Source: Streptomonospora wellingtoniae (lineage in GTDB: Bacteria; Actinomycetota; Actinomycetes; Streptosporangiales; Streptosporangiaceae). From it: a stretch of DNA of 64,000 nt. Below the pieces are notes generated by a model. It saw nothing but the letters and a program-made list of their open reading frames with translations, did no database searches and was not told where the DNA came from. The number at the start of each line of letters is the position of its first letter. Position 1 is the stretch's first letter. Below are positions 8,482-17,100 of the stretch, piece after piece. Location of the stretch: positions 1-64,000 of the forward strand of contig NZ_JAVREK010000029.1 in NCBI RefSeq assembly GCF_031845375.1, written 5' to 3'. The position numbers were made by a program, and so were the translations under genes.

Positions 8482-9031
8482 GTTGCCCCACTCCCAAGAT
8501 CACATGTGTGTCGGATGCGCCGGCGGGCGCGGTCGCCGGCGCGGGATTCGGTGAGGGCGGACACGGCCGGGAACGAGTCCCGCTCGCGGGTCCGAACAGG
8601 GGGTCGGCTCGTCGCGGCGGGCCGGGGTTTCGGCTCGCTATGTCCTACCTCACCGCTGTGGTTGAAACTACGGACCGGCGGAGACGACCGACAGGCCCCA
8701 TTGGACCCATTTCTGATATAGCCCGAGTGGGCCATAGCCAAGTGGACGAAAACTTGCAACACGTTCAGTCGCCGATCCGATACTGCGCGGGATGCAGCGA
8801 GGTCGGAGGTGTGGGGGCGGTATACGGGGCGATCGGGGGCATGGGCTCGATGTGACGGAGGGCGCGTTCCGGACCGACGCCTCGACGGGGTGCGCCGCGT
8901 AGACTGTATGCAGTGGACGTCGAGTTCGGCCAGGTCAGCGGCCTCATCCGGCGGTCCACGCGGCGTGTGGAGCCGGTCCGCCGACAGTGCGCTCCCGCCG
9001 CTGCTCGCGCACCCGTCGTGAAAGGTGTCCA
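8482..9031. promoter_or_regulatory. Long intergenic region between divergent wblA and TauE-like genes
   Basis: This 550-base region has no convincing gene. It should hold the wblA promoter: on the minus strand TTGCAA and TATGGC are 17 bases apart around 8720-8760, which would leave a 5' leader of about 230 bases. On the plus strand tagactgtatgc near 8900 could serve the TauE-like gene. Long untranslated leaders are common for developmental regulators. Only the promoter-like strings are seen; none is proven. Confidence 0.35.
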
Positions 9032-9790
9032 TTGAGTCCGTGGGAGGCGCTTGCCATTCTGCTGGCGGGTATCGGCGCCGGCGGGGTCAACGCGGTCGTA
9101 GGGTCCGGGACCCTCTTCACCTTCCCCGTGCTGCTCGCCTTCGGCTATCCGCCGGTGACCGCGTCGATCTCCAACAGCATCGGCCTTGCGCCGGGCGCGC
9201 TCACCGGCACGTTCGGCTACCGGCGCGAGCTGCGCGGCCAGGGCCGCCGCGTGGTGCGGCTGGCCGCGATGTCCTGCCTGGGGGCCGTCACCGGCGGAGT
9301 GCTGCTGCTGAACCTGCCCTCCGAGGTCTTCGAGCGCGTGGTTCCGGTTCTCATCGGCCTCGCCTGCGTGCTCATCGTCGTCCAGCCGCGCATCGCCGCC
9401 TGGCTGCGCAAGCGCAGGGACACCCGATCGAGGCGCGGCCCGCTGCTGCCGCTGGGCGTCTACGCCGCCGGCACCTACGGCGGCTATTTCGCCGCCGCGC
9501 AGGGGATCGTGCTGATCAGCATCCTGGGCACCGCACTGGACGACGACATGCAGCGCGTCAACGCGCTGAAGAATGCGCTCGCCGCCACGGTCAACGCGAC
9601 GGCGGCGGTCTTCTACATCACGTTCGGCTCGCCGTCGTGGCCGGCGGCGGCGCTGATCGCGGCCGGGTCGATCATCGGCGGCTACACCGGCGCGCGCCTG
9701 GGCCGCAAGCTCAAGCCCTTCGCGCTGCGGGGGCTGGTCGTGGCCGTCGGTCTGACAGCGGCCGCCCAGCTCGTCCTCGAGCAGTTCTGA
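9032..9790 (+). CDS. TauE/SafE (TSUP) family membrane exporter
   Basis: A 252-aa hydrophobic protein with about eight membrane segments and the repeated Gly-rich helices of the TSUP family (GIGAGGVNAVVGSGTLFTFP, then a second half with TYGGYFAAAQG). Family members export sulfite, sulfoacetate or other small organosulfur anions; the substrate here is unknown. The TTG start was chosen because it has a GAAAGGTG site 5-8 bases upstream and gives the usual N-terminus directly before the first helix. An upstream ATG would add an Arg-rich, unlikely leader. Confidence 0.85.
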   Translation: MSPWEALAILLAGIGAGGVNAVVGSGTLFTFPVLLAFGYPPVTASISNSIGLAPGALTGTFGYRRELRGQGRRVVRLAAMSCLGAVTGGVLLLNLPSEVFERVVPVLIGLACVLIVVQPRIAAWLRKRRDTRSRRGPLLPLGVYAAGTYGGYFAAAQGIVLISILGTALDDDMQRVNALKNALAATVNATAAVFYITFGSPSWPAAALIAAGSIIGGYTGARLGRKLKPFALRGLVVAVGLTAAAQLVLEQF

Positions 9791-9856
9791 CAGGCCGGCG
9801 GGCGAAACCGGCGCCGGGGGGCGCGGGCGCGCGGCGCACCGCCTTTCTGCGCCCTT

Positions 9857-10483
9857 TCAGCCGGACGCCAGGTACCCGCGGCGCTCCGCGTCCTCGACCA
9901 GCGCCATCGCATAGGAGCCCAGCGCCTCCGAGCCCTCGGCGATGACCTTCACCCTCTCCGCGACCTGCGAGCGGGTCACGCCGTGCCGGACCCACGTGCC
10001 GCCTTCGGTGTGCCAGTTGGCCAGCATCGGCGCCAGCCGGTCGATCGCCTTGGCGAAGCGCGCCTCGGGGGTCGCGTGCTCCTCGAACTCCTCCCACAGC
10101 GCGCGCGTGCGCTGCGCCTGGTCGTCGGGCAGCAGCGCGAAGATGCGGTCGGCCGCGGCGCGCTCCCGCTCTGGCTGGGAGCCCGCCTGGTGGGTGTCGT
10201 AGATGAACGTGTCACCGGCGTCGATCTCGACGATGTCATGCAGCACCAGCATCTCGACCACCCGGTCGATGTCGGTGCCGTCCGGCGCGTACTCGGCGAA
10301 CACGCGGGCGGCCAGCGCGAGGTGCCAGGAGTGCTCGGCGTCGTTCTCGCGGCGCGAGCCGTCGACCAGCATGTTGCGCCGAAGGATGCGCTTCAGCTTG
10401 TCGGTTTCCAGGATGAACCGGAGCTGGGACGTGAGCCGTTCGTGATCGACGCCGCTGGCAAACACCGGTGCCGGTTCCGTCAC
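9857..10483 (-). CDS. HD-domain phosphohydrolase (HDDC2/YfbR-like)
   Basis: A 208-aa protein with the HD signature spread as ENDAEHSWHLALAA, then VLHDIVEIDAGDT, and a distal aspartate (AKAIDRLAPML). This matches the COG1896/HDDC2 group, several members of which are metal-dependent 5'-deoxynucleotidases. The GTG start has an excellent GAGGAGGG site 6 bases upstream, which decides it against the earlier ATG. It is divergent from a flavoprotein gene. Confidence 0.85.
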   Translation of the reverse strand: MTEPAPVFASGVDHERLTSQLRFILETDKLKRILRRNMLVDGSRRENDAEHSWHLALAARVFAEYAPDGTDIDRVVEMLVLHDIVEIDAGDTFIYDTHQAGSQPERERAAADRIFALLPDDQAQRTRALWEEFEEHATPEARFAKAIDRLAPMLANWHTEGGTWVRHGVTRSQVAERVKVIAEGSEALGSYAMALVEDAERRGYLASG

Positions 10484-10619
10484 GTAGTCGCCCTCCTCGC
10501 AACAATGGATCGTCACGTTGAAACCAGGGAGTTCTCCCGGCCGCCATGGGGATGATCCCATGCAACGGCGGTCGACTGACGCCGGAGCATCCGAAAATCG
10601 AGACTGCATGGAGCGGCGA

Positions 10620-11984
10620 GTGAACGCACGGCCACGGCTCATCGTCATCGGCGGCGACGCGGCGGGGATGAGCGCCGCCTCGCAGGCGCGGCGGCTGCGA
10701 GGCGCGGAGGATCTGGAGATCCTCGCCCTGGAGCGCGGACCCCACACATCGTACTCGGCATGCGGAATCCCTTATCTGGTCGGCAAGACGGTACCGAGTC
10801 CCGAGGAGTTGATCTCGCGCGACCCCGCGACTTTCCGCCGCGACCACGGCATCGACGTGCGCACGTCGACCGAGGTCGAGGAGATCGACCTCGACCGTCG
10901 AACGGTCACCGCCCGCACTGCCGGCGCGAAGGCGCGCGAGGAGCCGTTCGACCGGTTGATGGTGGCAACCGGAGCCGTTCCGGTGCGGCCCGACCTGCCG
11001 GGGATGGATGCGCCCGGCGTGTTCGGCGTGCAGACGCTCTCCGACGGGATCGCCGTGCGCGACTTCCTCGACACCGAGCGGCCGGGCACCGCGGTGGTGG
11101 TCGGCGGGGGCTACATCGGCCTGGAGATGGCCGAGGCGTTCGTGCAGCGCGGTATGCGGGTGCACCTCGTCGAGGCGGCGCCGGAACCCATGACCACCCT
11201 CGACCCCGGTATGGGGCGCCTGGTGCGCGACGCACTGGTGACGATGGGCGTGGACGTGCACCTGGAGGAGCCGGTCACCGGGATCGAGACCGCCGCTGAC
11301 GGGCGGGCCAGTGCGGTCGTCACCGATCGCGCGAGCTACCGGGCCGGCATCGTCGTGCTCGGACTCGGTGTGCGGCCCGGCAGCGACCTGGCGCGCGCGG
11401 CCGGAATCGCGATCGGCCCCACCGGCGGCGTCTCCGTGGACCCCCGGATGCGCACCTCCGCCGAGGGGGTGTGGGCTGCGGGCGACTGCGTGCAGAGCCT
11501 GCACCGGGTCTCTCAGGAGTCCGTGTCCATCGCCTTGGGCACCCACGCCAACAAGCAGGGGCGCGTGGCCGGGACCAACATCGGCGGCGGCTACGCGCGC
11601 TTCGGCGGCGTGCTGGGGACGGCGATCAGCAAGGTGTGCGGGCTGGAGGTGGCAAGGACCGGGCTGAACGAGGCCGAGGCCGAGCGTGCGGGGTTCGAGT
11701 TCGAGACCGCGACGCTGGAGTCCACGACGCGGGCCGGCTACTACCCCGGAGCGGCGACGATGACGTTGAAGCTGCTGGCCGAACGCCGATCGCGGCGGCT
11801 GCTGGGCGCGCAGATCGTGGGGTGGGAGAACGCCGGCAAGCGCATCGACGTGCTGGCCGCCGCACTGTGGAACGGCATGCCCGTGGACGACGTGGCGGCG
11901 ATGGACCTCGGTTATGCGCCGCCGTTCTCACCGGTCTGGGACCCCGTTCTGATCACCGCCCGCAAGCTGGCCGAGACCATGTGA
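10620..11984 (+). CDS. FAD-dependent pyridine nucleotide-disulfide oxidoreductase (CoA-disulfide reductase/NADH oxidase type)
   Basis: A 454-aa flavoprotein with an N-terminal FAD site (LIVIGGDAAGMSAA), a single active-site cysteine C48 in SYSACGIPYLVG, an NAD(P)H site (VVVGGGYIGLEMAEAF) and a C-terminal dimerisation domain. A lone cysteine in SxxxCGxPY is typical of CoA-disulfide reductases and NADH oxidases/peroxidases, not of glutathione reductase (CxxxxC). It probably helps keep low-molecular-weight thiols reduced. The GTG start has GGAG 6 bases upstream; an in-frame ATG four codons earlier is an alternative. Confidence 0.88.
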   Translation: MNARPRLIVIGGDAAGMSAASQARRLRGAEDLEILALERGPHTSYSACGIPYLVGKTVPSPEELISRDPATFRRDHGIDVRTSTEVEEIDLDRRTVTARTAGAKAREEPFDRLMVATGAVPVRPDLPGMDAPGVFGVQTLSDGIAVRDFLDTERPGTAVVVGGGYIGLEMAEAFVQRGMRVHLVEAAPEPMTTLDPGMGRLVRDALVTMGVDVHLEEPVTGIETAADGRASAVVTDRASYRAGIVVLGLGVRPGSDLARAAGIAIGPTGGVSVDPRMRTSAEGVWAAGDCVQSLHRVSQESVSIALGTHANKQGRVAGTNIGGGYARFGGVLGTAISKVCGLEVARTGLNEAEAERAGFEFETATLESTTRAGYYPGAATMTLKLLAERRSRRLLGAQIVGWENAGKRIDVLAAALWNGMPVDDVAAMDLGYAPPFSPVWDPVLITARKLAETM

Positions 11985-12067
11985 GCAGGCCGAGACCGTG
12001 GGAGGGCTCTCCGCCGGTCGCGCGAGCCGGCGGCAACCGCGCCCCGCGTGCCGGCGCGCCGTCCGGC

Positions 12068-12949
12068 TCAGCTCAGCCGGACGGTCGCCTCGGTCGGCGA
12101 GGCGAGCGGGAGATGGGTGTGGAACCACTCGACCAGGGCGCGGTCGGCCAGCACGTTGCCCGGTGCCGGCGGCCCCGGCTGCAAGCCCGGCTCGGGGCCC
12201 ATGGTGTGCGCCAGGTCGGGGACCTCGATGTGCCGCAGAGCCTGGGCGGGGTAGTGGGCGGCCAGCGCGTCGTGGAGGGCGCGGGTGCGCTCGGGCTCGA
12301 TGACGTCGTCCTGCTGGCCGCTGACGATCAGCAGGGGCGGCTGGGGCCGGCGGGCGGCGAGGTCGCCGGCGCGGGCCGAGAAGTCCAGCCAGGCGGCGAC
12401 CTCGCGGGAGGTGTCGTTCCAGGTGTAGGGGATGCCCAGCCGCCGTTCGCGTGCGGAGAGCACGGCCCGGGGGTCGATGATCGGGTTGACGGCTCCGGCG
12501 GCGGCGATCGGCAGCCGGCTCTCCGCCAGCGCCAGCAGCGCCGCGGCGCCGCCGGCCCCCACGCCCATCACCCCGACGGAGGAGTCGGCGACGGGGAAGC
12601 GCTCCCGGAGCTCGCTGACCGCGCGGGGGATCTCGGCGGCCGCCTGCTCGACGACGGGCCCGTACAGCTCGATCAGGTAGTCGGCCTGTCCGCGCCGGTT
12701 GACCTCGGCGACCCCGCCCTCGGGCAGGCGCGCGCCGAACATCGGAAGTCCGAGGTAGAAGCGCCAGGCGGGCAGTGAGGCCAACGGCAGGGTGCCCGCC
12801 AAGGCGGCCTCACTGCGCGGCGGCTCGAACGCATGCAGCGCGACGACCATGGGCGCGTGGTCGGCGGCGACCGCGGGCGGTACCGCGACGAAGGGGATTC
12901 CGGCCGCTGTGCCGGTGGTCGGCTGTGTGGGGGTGCTGTCGGCTCGCAC
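12068..12949 (-). CDS. Alpha/beta-hydrolase-like protein lacking the nucleophile serine
   Basis: A 293-aa alpha/beta-hydrolase fold of dienelactone-hydrolase/esterase character. The nucleophile elbow should read G-x-S-x-G but here is G129-V-G131-A-G133, so the serine is replaced by glycine. The acid (D214/D215 in SGQQDD) and histidine (H248 in DLAHTM) are kept. Either the nucleophile lies elsewhere or this is a catalytically dead binding protein. The GTG start has a GGGAGGAG site 6 bases upstream. It follows a TetR gene by 90 bases in the same orientation, so the pair is probably one operon. Confidence 0.78.
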   Translation of the reverse strand: MRADSTPTQPTTGTAAGIPFVAVPPAVAADHAPMVVALHAFEPPRSEAALAGTLPLASLPAWRFYLGLPMFGARLPEGGVAEVNRRGQADYLIELYGPVVEQAAAEIPRAVSELRERFPVADSSVGVMGVGAGGAAALLALAESRLPIAAAGAVNPIIDPRAVLSARERRLGIPYTWNDTSREVAAWLDFSARAGDLAARRPQPPLLIVSGQQDDVIEPERTRALHDALAAHYPAQALRHIEVPDLAHTMGPEPGLQPGPPAPGNVLADRALVEWFHTHLPLASPTEATVRLS

Positions 12950-13039
12950 TGAAGGCTCCTCCCGTATTCGGATGCCGAAAGCCGTCGTGGCGATCTGGAC
13001 CGACCTCATTCGTGCTGAGCATGCATGTCGCAGCCTAGT

Positions 13040-13774
13040 TCAGCCGAAGTGATGGCCGAGGTAGTTCCGCAGCAGGATCTTGGCCTCCTCGATGAGGCGC
13101 GGGTCGCCTTCGGCGTCACTGCGGAACGCCAGCTTGAGGACCGCATCAGCCGCCTCCACGGCCACGGTCACCGCCCGGTCCAGGCCCTCGCTCTCGCCGG
13201 CGCCGCCCACCGAGGTGAGCAGTTGGCGGATGCGGGTGGCGATGACGCGGTTGTTCTCGGTCGCGGAGTCCAGCAGGCGGGTGTCGACCACGTCGCCGAA
13301 GTGCAGACTGCGGAACCCGGGAACGGTGCGGTGCATCTCCAGGTACTCGTCGATGATCGCATCCGCCGCTCGGGTCCAGTGACCGTGGTCGCCTGTAGCG
13401 AGGCGTTCGCGTACCCGCGCGGTGAAGAGGTCGAGGTAGCGCAGCCCCAGCGCCTGGGTGATGGCCCGCTTGTCCGGGAAGAACTGGTACACCGAGCCGA
13501 TCGCCACCCCCGCGCGCTCGGCGATGCGGGTCGTCGACAGTTCGCTGTAGCCGCCCTCGTCGAGCAGTTCGGCGCAGGCGTCGAGCATGCGCTGCACGCG
13601 GACCATGCTGCGCTGCTGGGCCGGGAGTCTGCGCAGCGGGGCGCGGGACAGCGAGGTGGCCACAGAGTCGAGGGATCCGCCCTGGGCCGCTGCGGGCGCC
13701 TCGGCGCCGTCGTCGGCGCGGCCGTTCGGCGATGGCGTGTGCGGGCAGGAGGCGCCGCGAGTGGAAGTGGTCAT
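13040..13774 (-). CDS. TetR-family transcriptional regulator
   Basis: A 244-aa TetR regulator. After ~55 disordered residues comes the HTH domain (about 58-105, with TTRIAERAGVAIGSVYQFFPDKRAI). A C-terminal helical ligand and dimer domain follows. It probably controls the hydrolase-like gene 90 bases downstream on the same strand. The ATG at MTTSTRGAS has an AGAAGGTG site. The N-terminal extension is longer than in most TetR proteins. Confidence 0.9.
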   Translation of the reverse strand: MTTSTRGASCPHTPSPNGRADDGAEAPAAAQGGSLDSVATSLSRAPLRRLPAQQRSMVRVQRMLDACAELLDEGGYSELSTTRIAERAGVAIGSVYQFFPDKRAITQALGLRYLDLFTARVRERLATGDHGHWTRAADAIIDEYLEMHRTVPGFRSLHFGDVVDTRLLDSATENNRVIATRIRQLLTSVGGAGESEGLDRAVTVAVEAADAVLKLAFRSDAEGDPRLIEEAKILLRNYLGHHFG

Positions 13775-13956
13775 CACGCACCTTCTGACTCGGCCCTGTG
13801 GGGGCGCGGTTCCCATGGAACGCCGACATCGGGGCCTTGATCGTCCGTATGGCCGGATACGGCCAGCCGTGCGGGCGCGGTCGAATGTGACGGATCGTCG
13901 TCAGAGGCCACCCCCGCGACTTGGAGACGGGCCCGCGGCTGAGTAGCGTCTCCGGA

Positions 13957-14994
13957 ATGGATCTCCCGACACTCGCCTCCGACTTCGAGGCGTTCATCCA
14001 AGAACTCCCCAAAGTCGAACTGCACGTGCATCTTGAAGGGTCCATGCAGCCGGCCACGCTGCTGGAGCTCGCCCGCAAGCACGGCGTCGCCGATGTCCCC
14101 GGCTCGCTGGAGGAGGTCCGCGACTGGTACCTCTTCCGGGACTTCCCGCACTTCATCGAGGTCTATCTGGCTTCGGTGCAGACCCTGGTCGACGAGGAGG
14201 ACTTCGCGCTGCTGGCGGCCGACGCCGCCGCCCGGCTCGCCGCGCAGAACGTCCGCTACGCCGAGGTGCACGTCAGCCTCTATGCCCACCTGATGCGCGG
14301 CGTGTCCGCGCGCACCGTCTTCGCCGGGATCGAGGCGGCGCGTACCGAGGCCGAGCGCCGGCACGGCATCAGGCTCCGCTGGATCCCGGACTTCCCCGGC
14401 GACTACGGGGTGGACAAGGGCGAGCAGACGCTGGACGCCGTCCTGGCAGAGGGGCCCGAGAGCGTCGTCGGGTTCGGCGTGGGCGGCGTCGAGGTCCCGC
14501 TGGGACCGATGGCCGAGCTGTTCGCCAGAGCCCGGGCGGCCGGACTCCACAGCCTGCCCCACGCCGGGGAGATCGGCGGTCCCGAGCGGGTGGGCGAGGC
14601 CCTGGACCTGCTGCGTGCCGAGCGGATCGGCCACGGGATCACCTGCATGCGCGACTACGCGCTCGTCGAGCGGCTCCGCGAGGAGGCCGTTCCGCTGGAC
14701 GTGTCCCCCACCTCCAACCTGCGCACCGGCGCCGTAGCCGAGATCTGGGAGCACCCGCTGCCGCGCATGCTGGAGGCCGGGTTGGTGGTCACCCTGAACA
14801 GCGACGACCCCCCGATGTTCGGGACCGACCTGACCAACGAGTACCGCACCGCCGCCCAGCTGGGACTGGGCGCCGAGGGTCTCGCGGCGCTGGCGCGCAA
14901 CGGCGTGGCGGCCTCGTTCCTGGAGGAGCCGGCCAAGCGGGTGCTGATCGCGGAGATCGACACGGTGCTGGCCGGCCACACCCACACCCTGTAG
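13957..14994 (+). CDS. add: Adenosine deaminase
   Basis: Predicted to convert adenosine (and deoxyadenosine) to inosine in purine salvage. The 345-aa protein has the metal-binding HVHLEGS motif (about 24-30), the catalytic HAGE motif, GHGI and the NSDDPPMF motif near the C-terminus, all in the expected order. Length is normal for bacterial Add. MDLPTLASDF was preferred as start over an ATG 12 codons earlier because it begins the conserved region. Confidence 0.92.
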   Translation: MDLPTLASDFEAFIQELPKVELHVHLEGSMQPATLLELARKHGVADVPGSLEEVRDWYLFRDFPHFIEVYLASVQTLVDEEDFALLAADAAARLAAQNVRYAEVHVSLYAHLMRGVSARTVFAGIEAARTEAERRHGIRLRWIPDFPGDYGVDKGEQTLDAVLAEGPESVVGFGVGGVEVPLGPMAELFARARAAGLHSLPHAGEIGGPERVGEALDLLRAERIGHGITCMRDYALVERLREEAVPLDVSPTSNLRTGAVAEIWEHPLPRMLEAGLVVTLNSDDPPMFGTDLTNEYRTAAQLGLGAEGLAALARNGVAASFLEEPAKRVLIAEIDTVLAGHTHTL

Positions 14995-15061
14995 GCGCAG
15001 CGCCGCGGCGGCGCCGGGCCGCGCCGCGCGTCCGCGGCGGGCACCGAGCGGCGGTGCGGGG

Positions 15062-16228
15062 CTATCCGGCCTCGGCCTGCTCCTCTTCGCCCTCCTGGCC
15101 TTCGGGGGCCGGGGCGAGTCCCACGCCGCACTGGGAGCGGAACGACTCCCAGGTGGCGCGCGCGTCCTCGGCGGCAGCGCCTTCGTACAGCACCGGGACG
15201 CCGCCCTGGATCTGCCCGGGCTTCCACTCGTCGCCGATCACCTCTCCGTCCTGGAAGGTGAGTTCGAGCACGCCGGTCTCGGCGGTGGGGCCGCTGTAGT
15301 TGTAGAAGGCGAAGTTGCCAAGGCCGTAGTGGACGTAGGTGTCGCCGAGGTAGCCGCCGGGGGAGAGCACGTGGGCGTGCCCGCCGACCACGGCGTCGGC
15401 GCCGGCGTCGGCGAGCTCCTGGGCCAGTCCGGGGGCGTGCGCCTTGGGGCAGTGGTCGCCCTCCAGTCCCCAGTGCAGGTAGGTGATGACGGTGTCGGCC
15501 TCCTCGGCGGCCGCCGAGACCGCCTCGACCAGGCGGCTGCGCATCTCGTTCTTGGCCGAGGCGAGCCCGGGCTTGCCGGGGCCGGCGGTCCAGGCGGAGA
15601 TGAGGTGGTCGTCGAGGACGTCGGCGGCGCCGACGACCGCGACCTTGCCGCCTTCGGTGTCGAAGACGTGCGGCGCGTAGGCCTCCTCCTCGCTCTGGCC
15701 GGCGCCGACGACGGGGAACCCGGCTTCCTCCGCGCCGGCGAGGGTGTCCTGGAGCCCGGTCGTGCCGTAGTCCATGCCGTGGTTGTTGGCGACGGAGGCG
15801 ACGTCGACTCCGGCCGACTCCAGTGCGGTGAAGGTGGTCTGCGGTGCTCGGAAGACGAACTGCTTGCCGGGCGCGGGCGTGCCGCCGTCGGTGACGGCGG
15901 TCTCCAGGTTCACCACGGCCAGGTCGGCCGCCGAAAGGGTCTCGGAGATGCCGCCGAGGGCGGCGGCGGGGTCGGAGTCCAGGCGCTGGCGCAGCTCTCC
16001 CTCGAAGTGCACGTCGCCGCCGATGGCTACGGTGATCGGCGCGCTCTTCTCGGGGGAGGGCGAGGCCTCCGGCGAGGACGGCGCGCCGTCGCCGGCCGGC
16101 TTCCCGGAGTCGTCGGGTTCGGTCGAGCCCGACGAGCAGGCGGCCAGCAGTGCGAGCACGGCCATGGCGGCGCCTGCGCGTACGGAGGCGAGGACCGCCG
16201 GGGTAGGGGTCGAGGAGTCGTAGGGCAT
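15062..16228 (-). CDS. CapA-family lipoprotein (poly-gamma-glutamate synthesis-like)
   Basis: A 388-aa predicted lipoprotein. A signal peptide ends in a lipobox (LALLAACSSG, cysteine near residue 31), followed by a Ser/Pro-rich linker and a CapA-type metallophosphatase-like domain with IGGDVHFEG, VNLETAV, VANNHGMDYG, HWGLEGD and GGHAHV. These match the PgsA/CapA superfamily. No capB/capC synthase genes are adjacent, so a role in gamma-glutamate polymer synthesis is not supported; an extracellular hydrolase is as likely. Confidence 0.88.
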   Translation of the reverse strand: MPYDSSTPTPAVLASVRAGAAMAVLALLAACSSGSTEPDDSGKPAGDGAPSSPEASPSPEKSAPITVAIGGDVHFEGELRQRLDSDPAAALGGISETLSAADLAVVNLETAVTDGGTPAPGKQFVFRAPQTTFTALESAGVDVASVANNHGMDYGTTGLQDTLAGAEEAGFPVVGAGQSEEEAYAPHVFDTEGGKVAVVGAADVLDDHLISAWTAGPGKPGLASAKNEMRSRLVEAVSAAAEEADTVITYLHWGLEGDHCPKAHAPGLAQELADAGADAVVGGHAHVLSPGGYLGDTYVHYGLGNFAFYNYSGPTAETGVLELTFQDGEVIGDEWKPGQIQGGVPVLYEGAAAEDARATWESFRSQCGVGLAPAPEGQEGEEEQAEAG

Positions 16229-16497
16229 TCGGCGCTCCAAGTGTGGGGGCGGCAGCGTGTTGCGGGGCGGGGGTGCCGTCACGGAGCGGGCGCGACCGCA
16301 GGGCTGATTCCCGATGTCCGGAGAACGGAGCCATGGCGAGGATACGGGGCGGGGGTCACGCCGCTGCATCCGTCTGCGGGAATCGGTTGTTACGCAGAGT
16401 TCCCTCATCCTTCTCCGGTGTGAAGTGCTGTGGTCGGCGTGTCGGGGAACTCCAGGTCACCGATGGGCCTGCCGGTTGCCTGGAGCGCGTCAGTTTC

Positions 16498-16526
16498 TTG
16501 AATCATTCCAGTTTGTGGCTTAGGGT
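16498..16526 (+). promoter_or_regulatory. Leaderless promoter of the Fur-type gene
   Basis: TTGAAT and TAGGGT are separated by 17 bases, and the ATG follows the -10 box by 6 bases, so the transcript should start at or next to the start codon. A small palindrome gaat-c-attc overlaps the -35 box and could be an autoregulatory site. Leaderless furA mRNA is known in mycobacteria, which supports this reading. Confidence 0.65.
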
Positions 16527-16532
16527 CGCCGC

Positions 16533-16994
16533 ATGGACAACGTCGCCGACGATCTCCGTTCGGCCGGACTCAGGGTCACCGCGGCACGGGTGGCCATCCT
16601 GGATCACGTTCGGTCCGGCAACCACCTCGACGCCGAGCGCATTGCGCGCGGAGTGCGGGGCTCGCTCGGCCATGTCTCCACCCAGGCGGTCTACGACGCG
16701 CTGCATGCGCTGACCAAGGCCGGCCTGCTCCGGCGGATCGAGCCCGCGGGCTCGCCCGCGCGCTTCGAGTCGCGGGTCGGGGACAACCATCACCACCTGG
16801 TCTGCCGCTCGTGCGGTGAGGTCGCCGACATCGACTGCGTGGTGGGCGAGGCTCCCTGCGTGGAGCCGTCTGAGACGCACGGCTACGCGGTCGACGAAGC
16901 CGAGGTGGTGTTCTGGGGCGTCTGTCCGCAATGCCAGGCACAGGCGGCGGGATCCGGGGGCGGTGAGCCCGCGCAGACCGAGTCCGGCGGCTGA
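16533..16994 (+). CDS. Fur-family repressor (CatR/FurA type)
   Basis: A 153-aa Fur-like regulator with a winged-helix domain (about 1-80) and a metal and dimer domain containing HHHLVCRSCGEVADID (H86-88, C91, C94) and a second CxxC (C131PQC134). The two CxxC pairs should form a structural zinc site. The gene lies 106 bases before a catalase gene, as in the catR-catA and furA-katG pairs, where the regulator represses the catalase until peroxide oxidises it. No ribosome site is visible, consistent with the leaderless promoter. Confidence 0.9.
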   Translation: MDNVADDLRSAGLRVTAARVAILDHVRSGNHLDAERIARGVRGSLGHVSTQAVYDALHALTKAGLLRRIEPAGSPARFESRVGDNHHHLVCRSCGEVADIDCVVGEAPCVEPSETHGYAVDEAEVVFWGVCPQCQAQAAGSGGGEPAQTESGG

Positions 16995-17100
16995 CCCGCC
17001 CGAGCCGGGACCCTGCGTCGCAGAGGGCGCGGCGGGCTCGGCCCGGCCGTAGCCGAGGCCTCTTCACGCATTTCCAGCATTTTTCGAAAGGTGCGAGCAG

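Noticed and set aside
15062..16228. Poly-gamma-glutamate capsule locus
   Set aside because: Only a CapA-like lipoprotein is present; no CapB or CapC gene is nearby.
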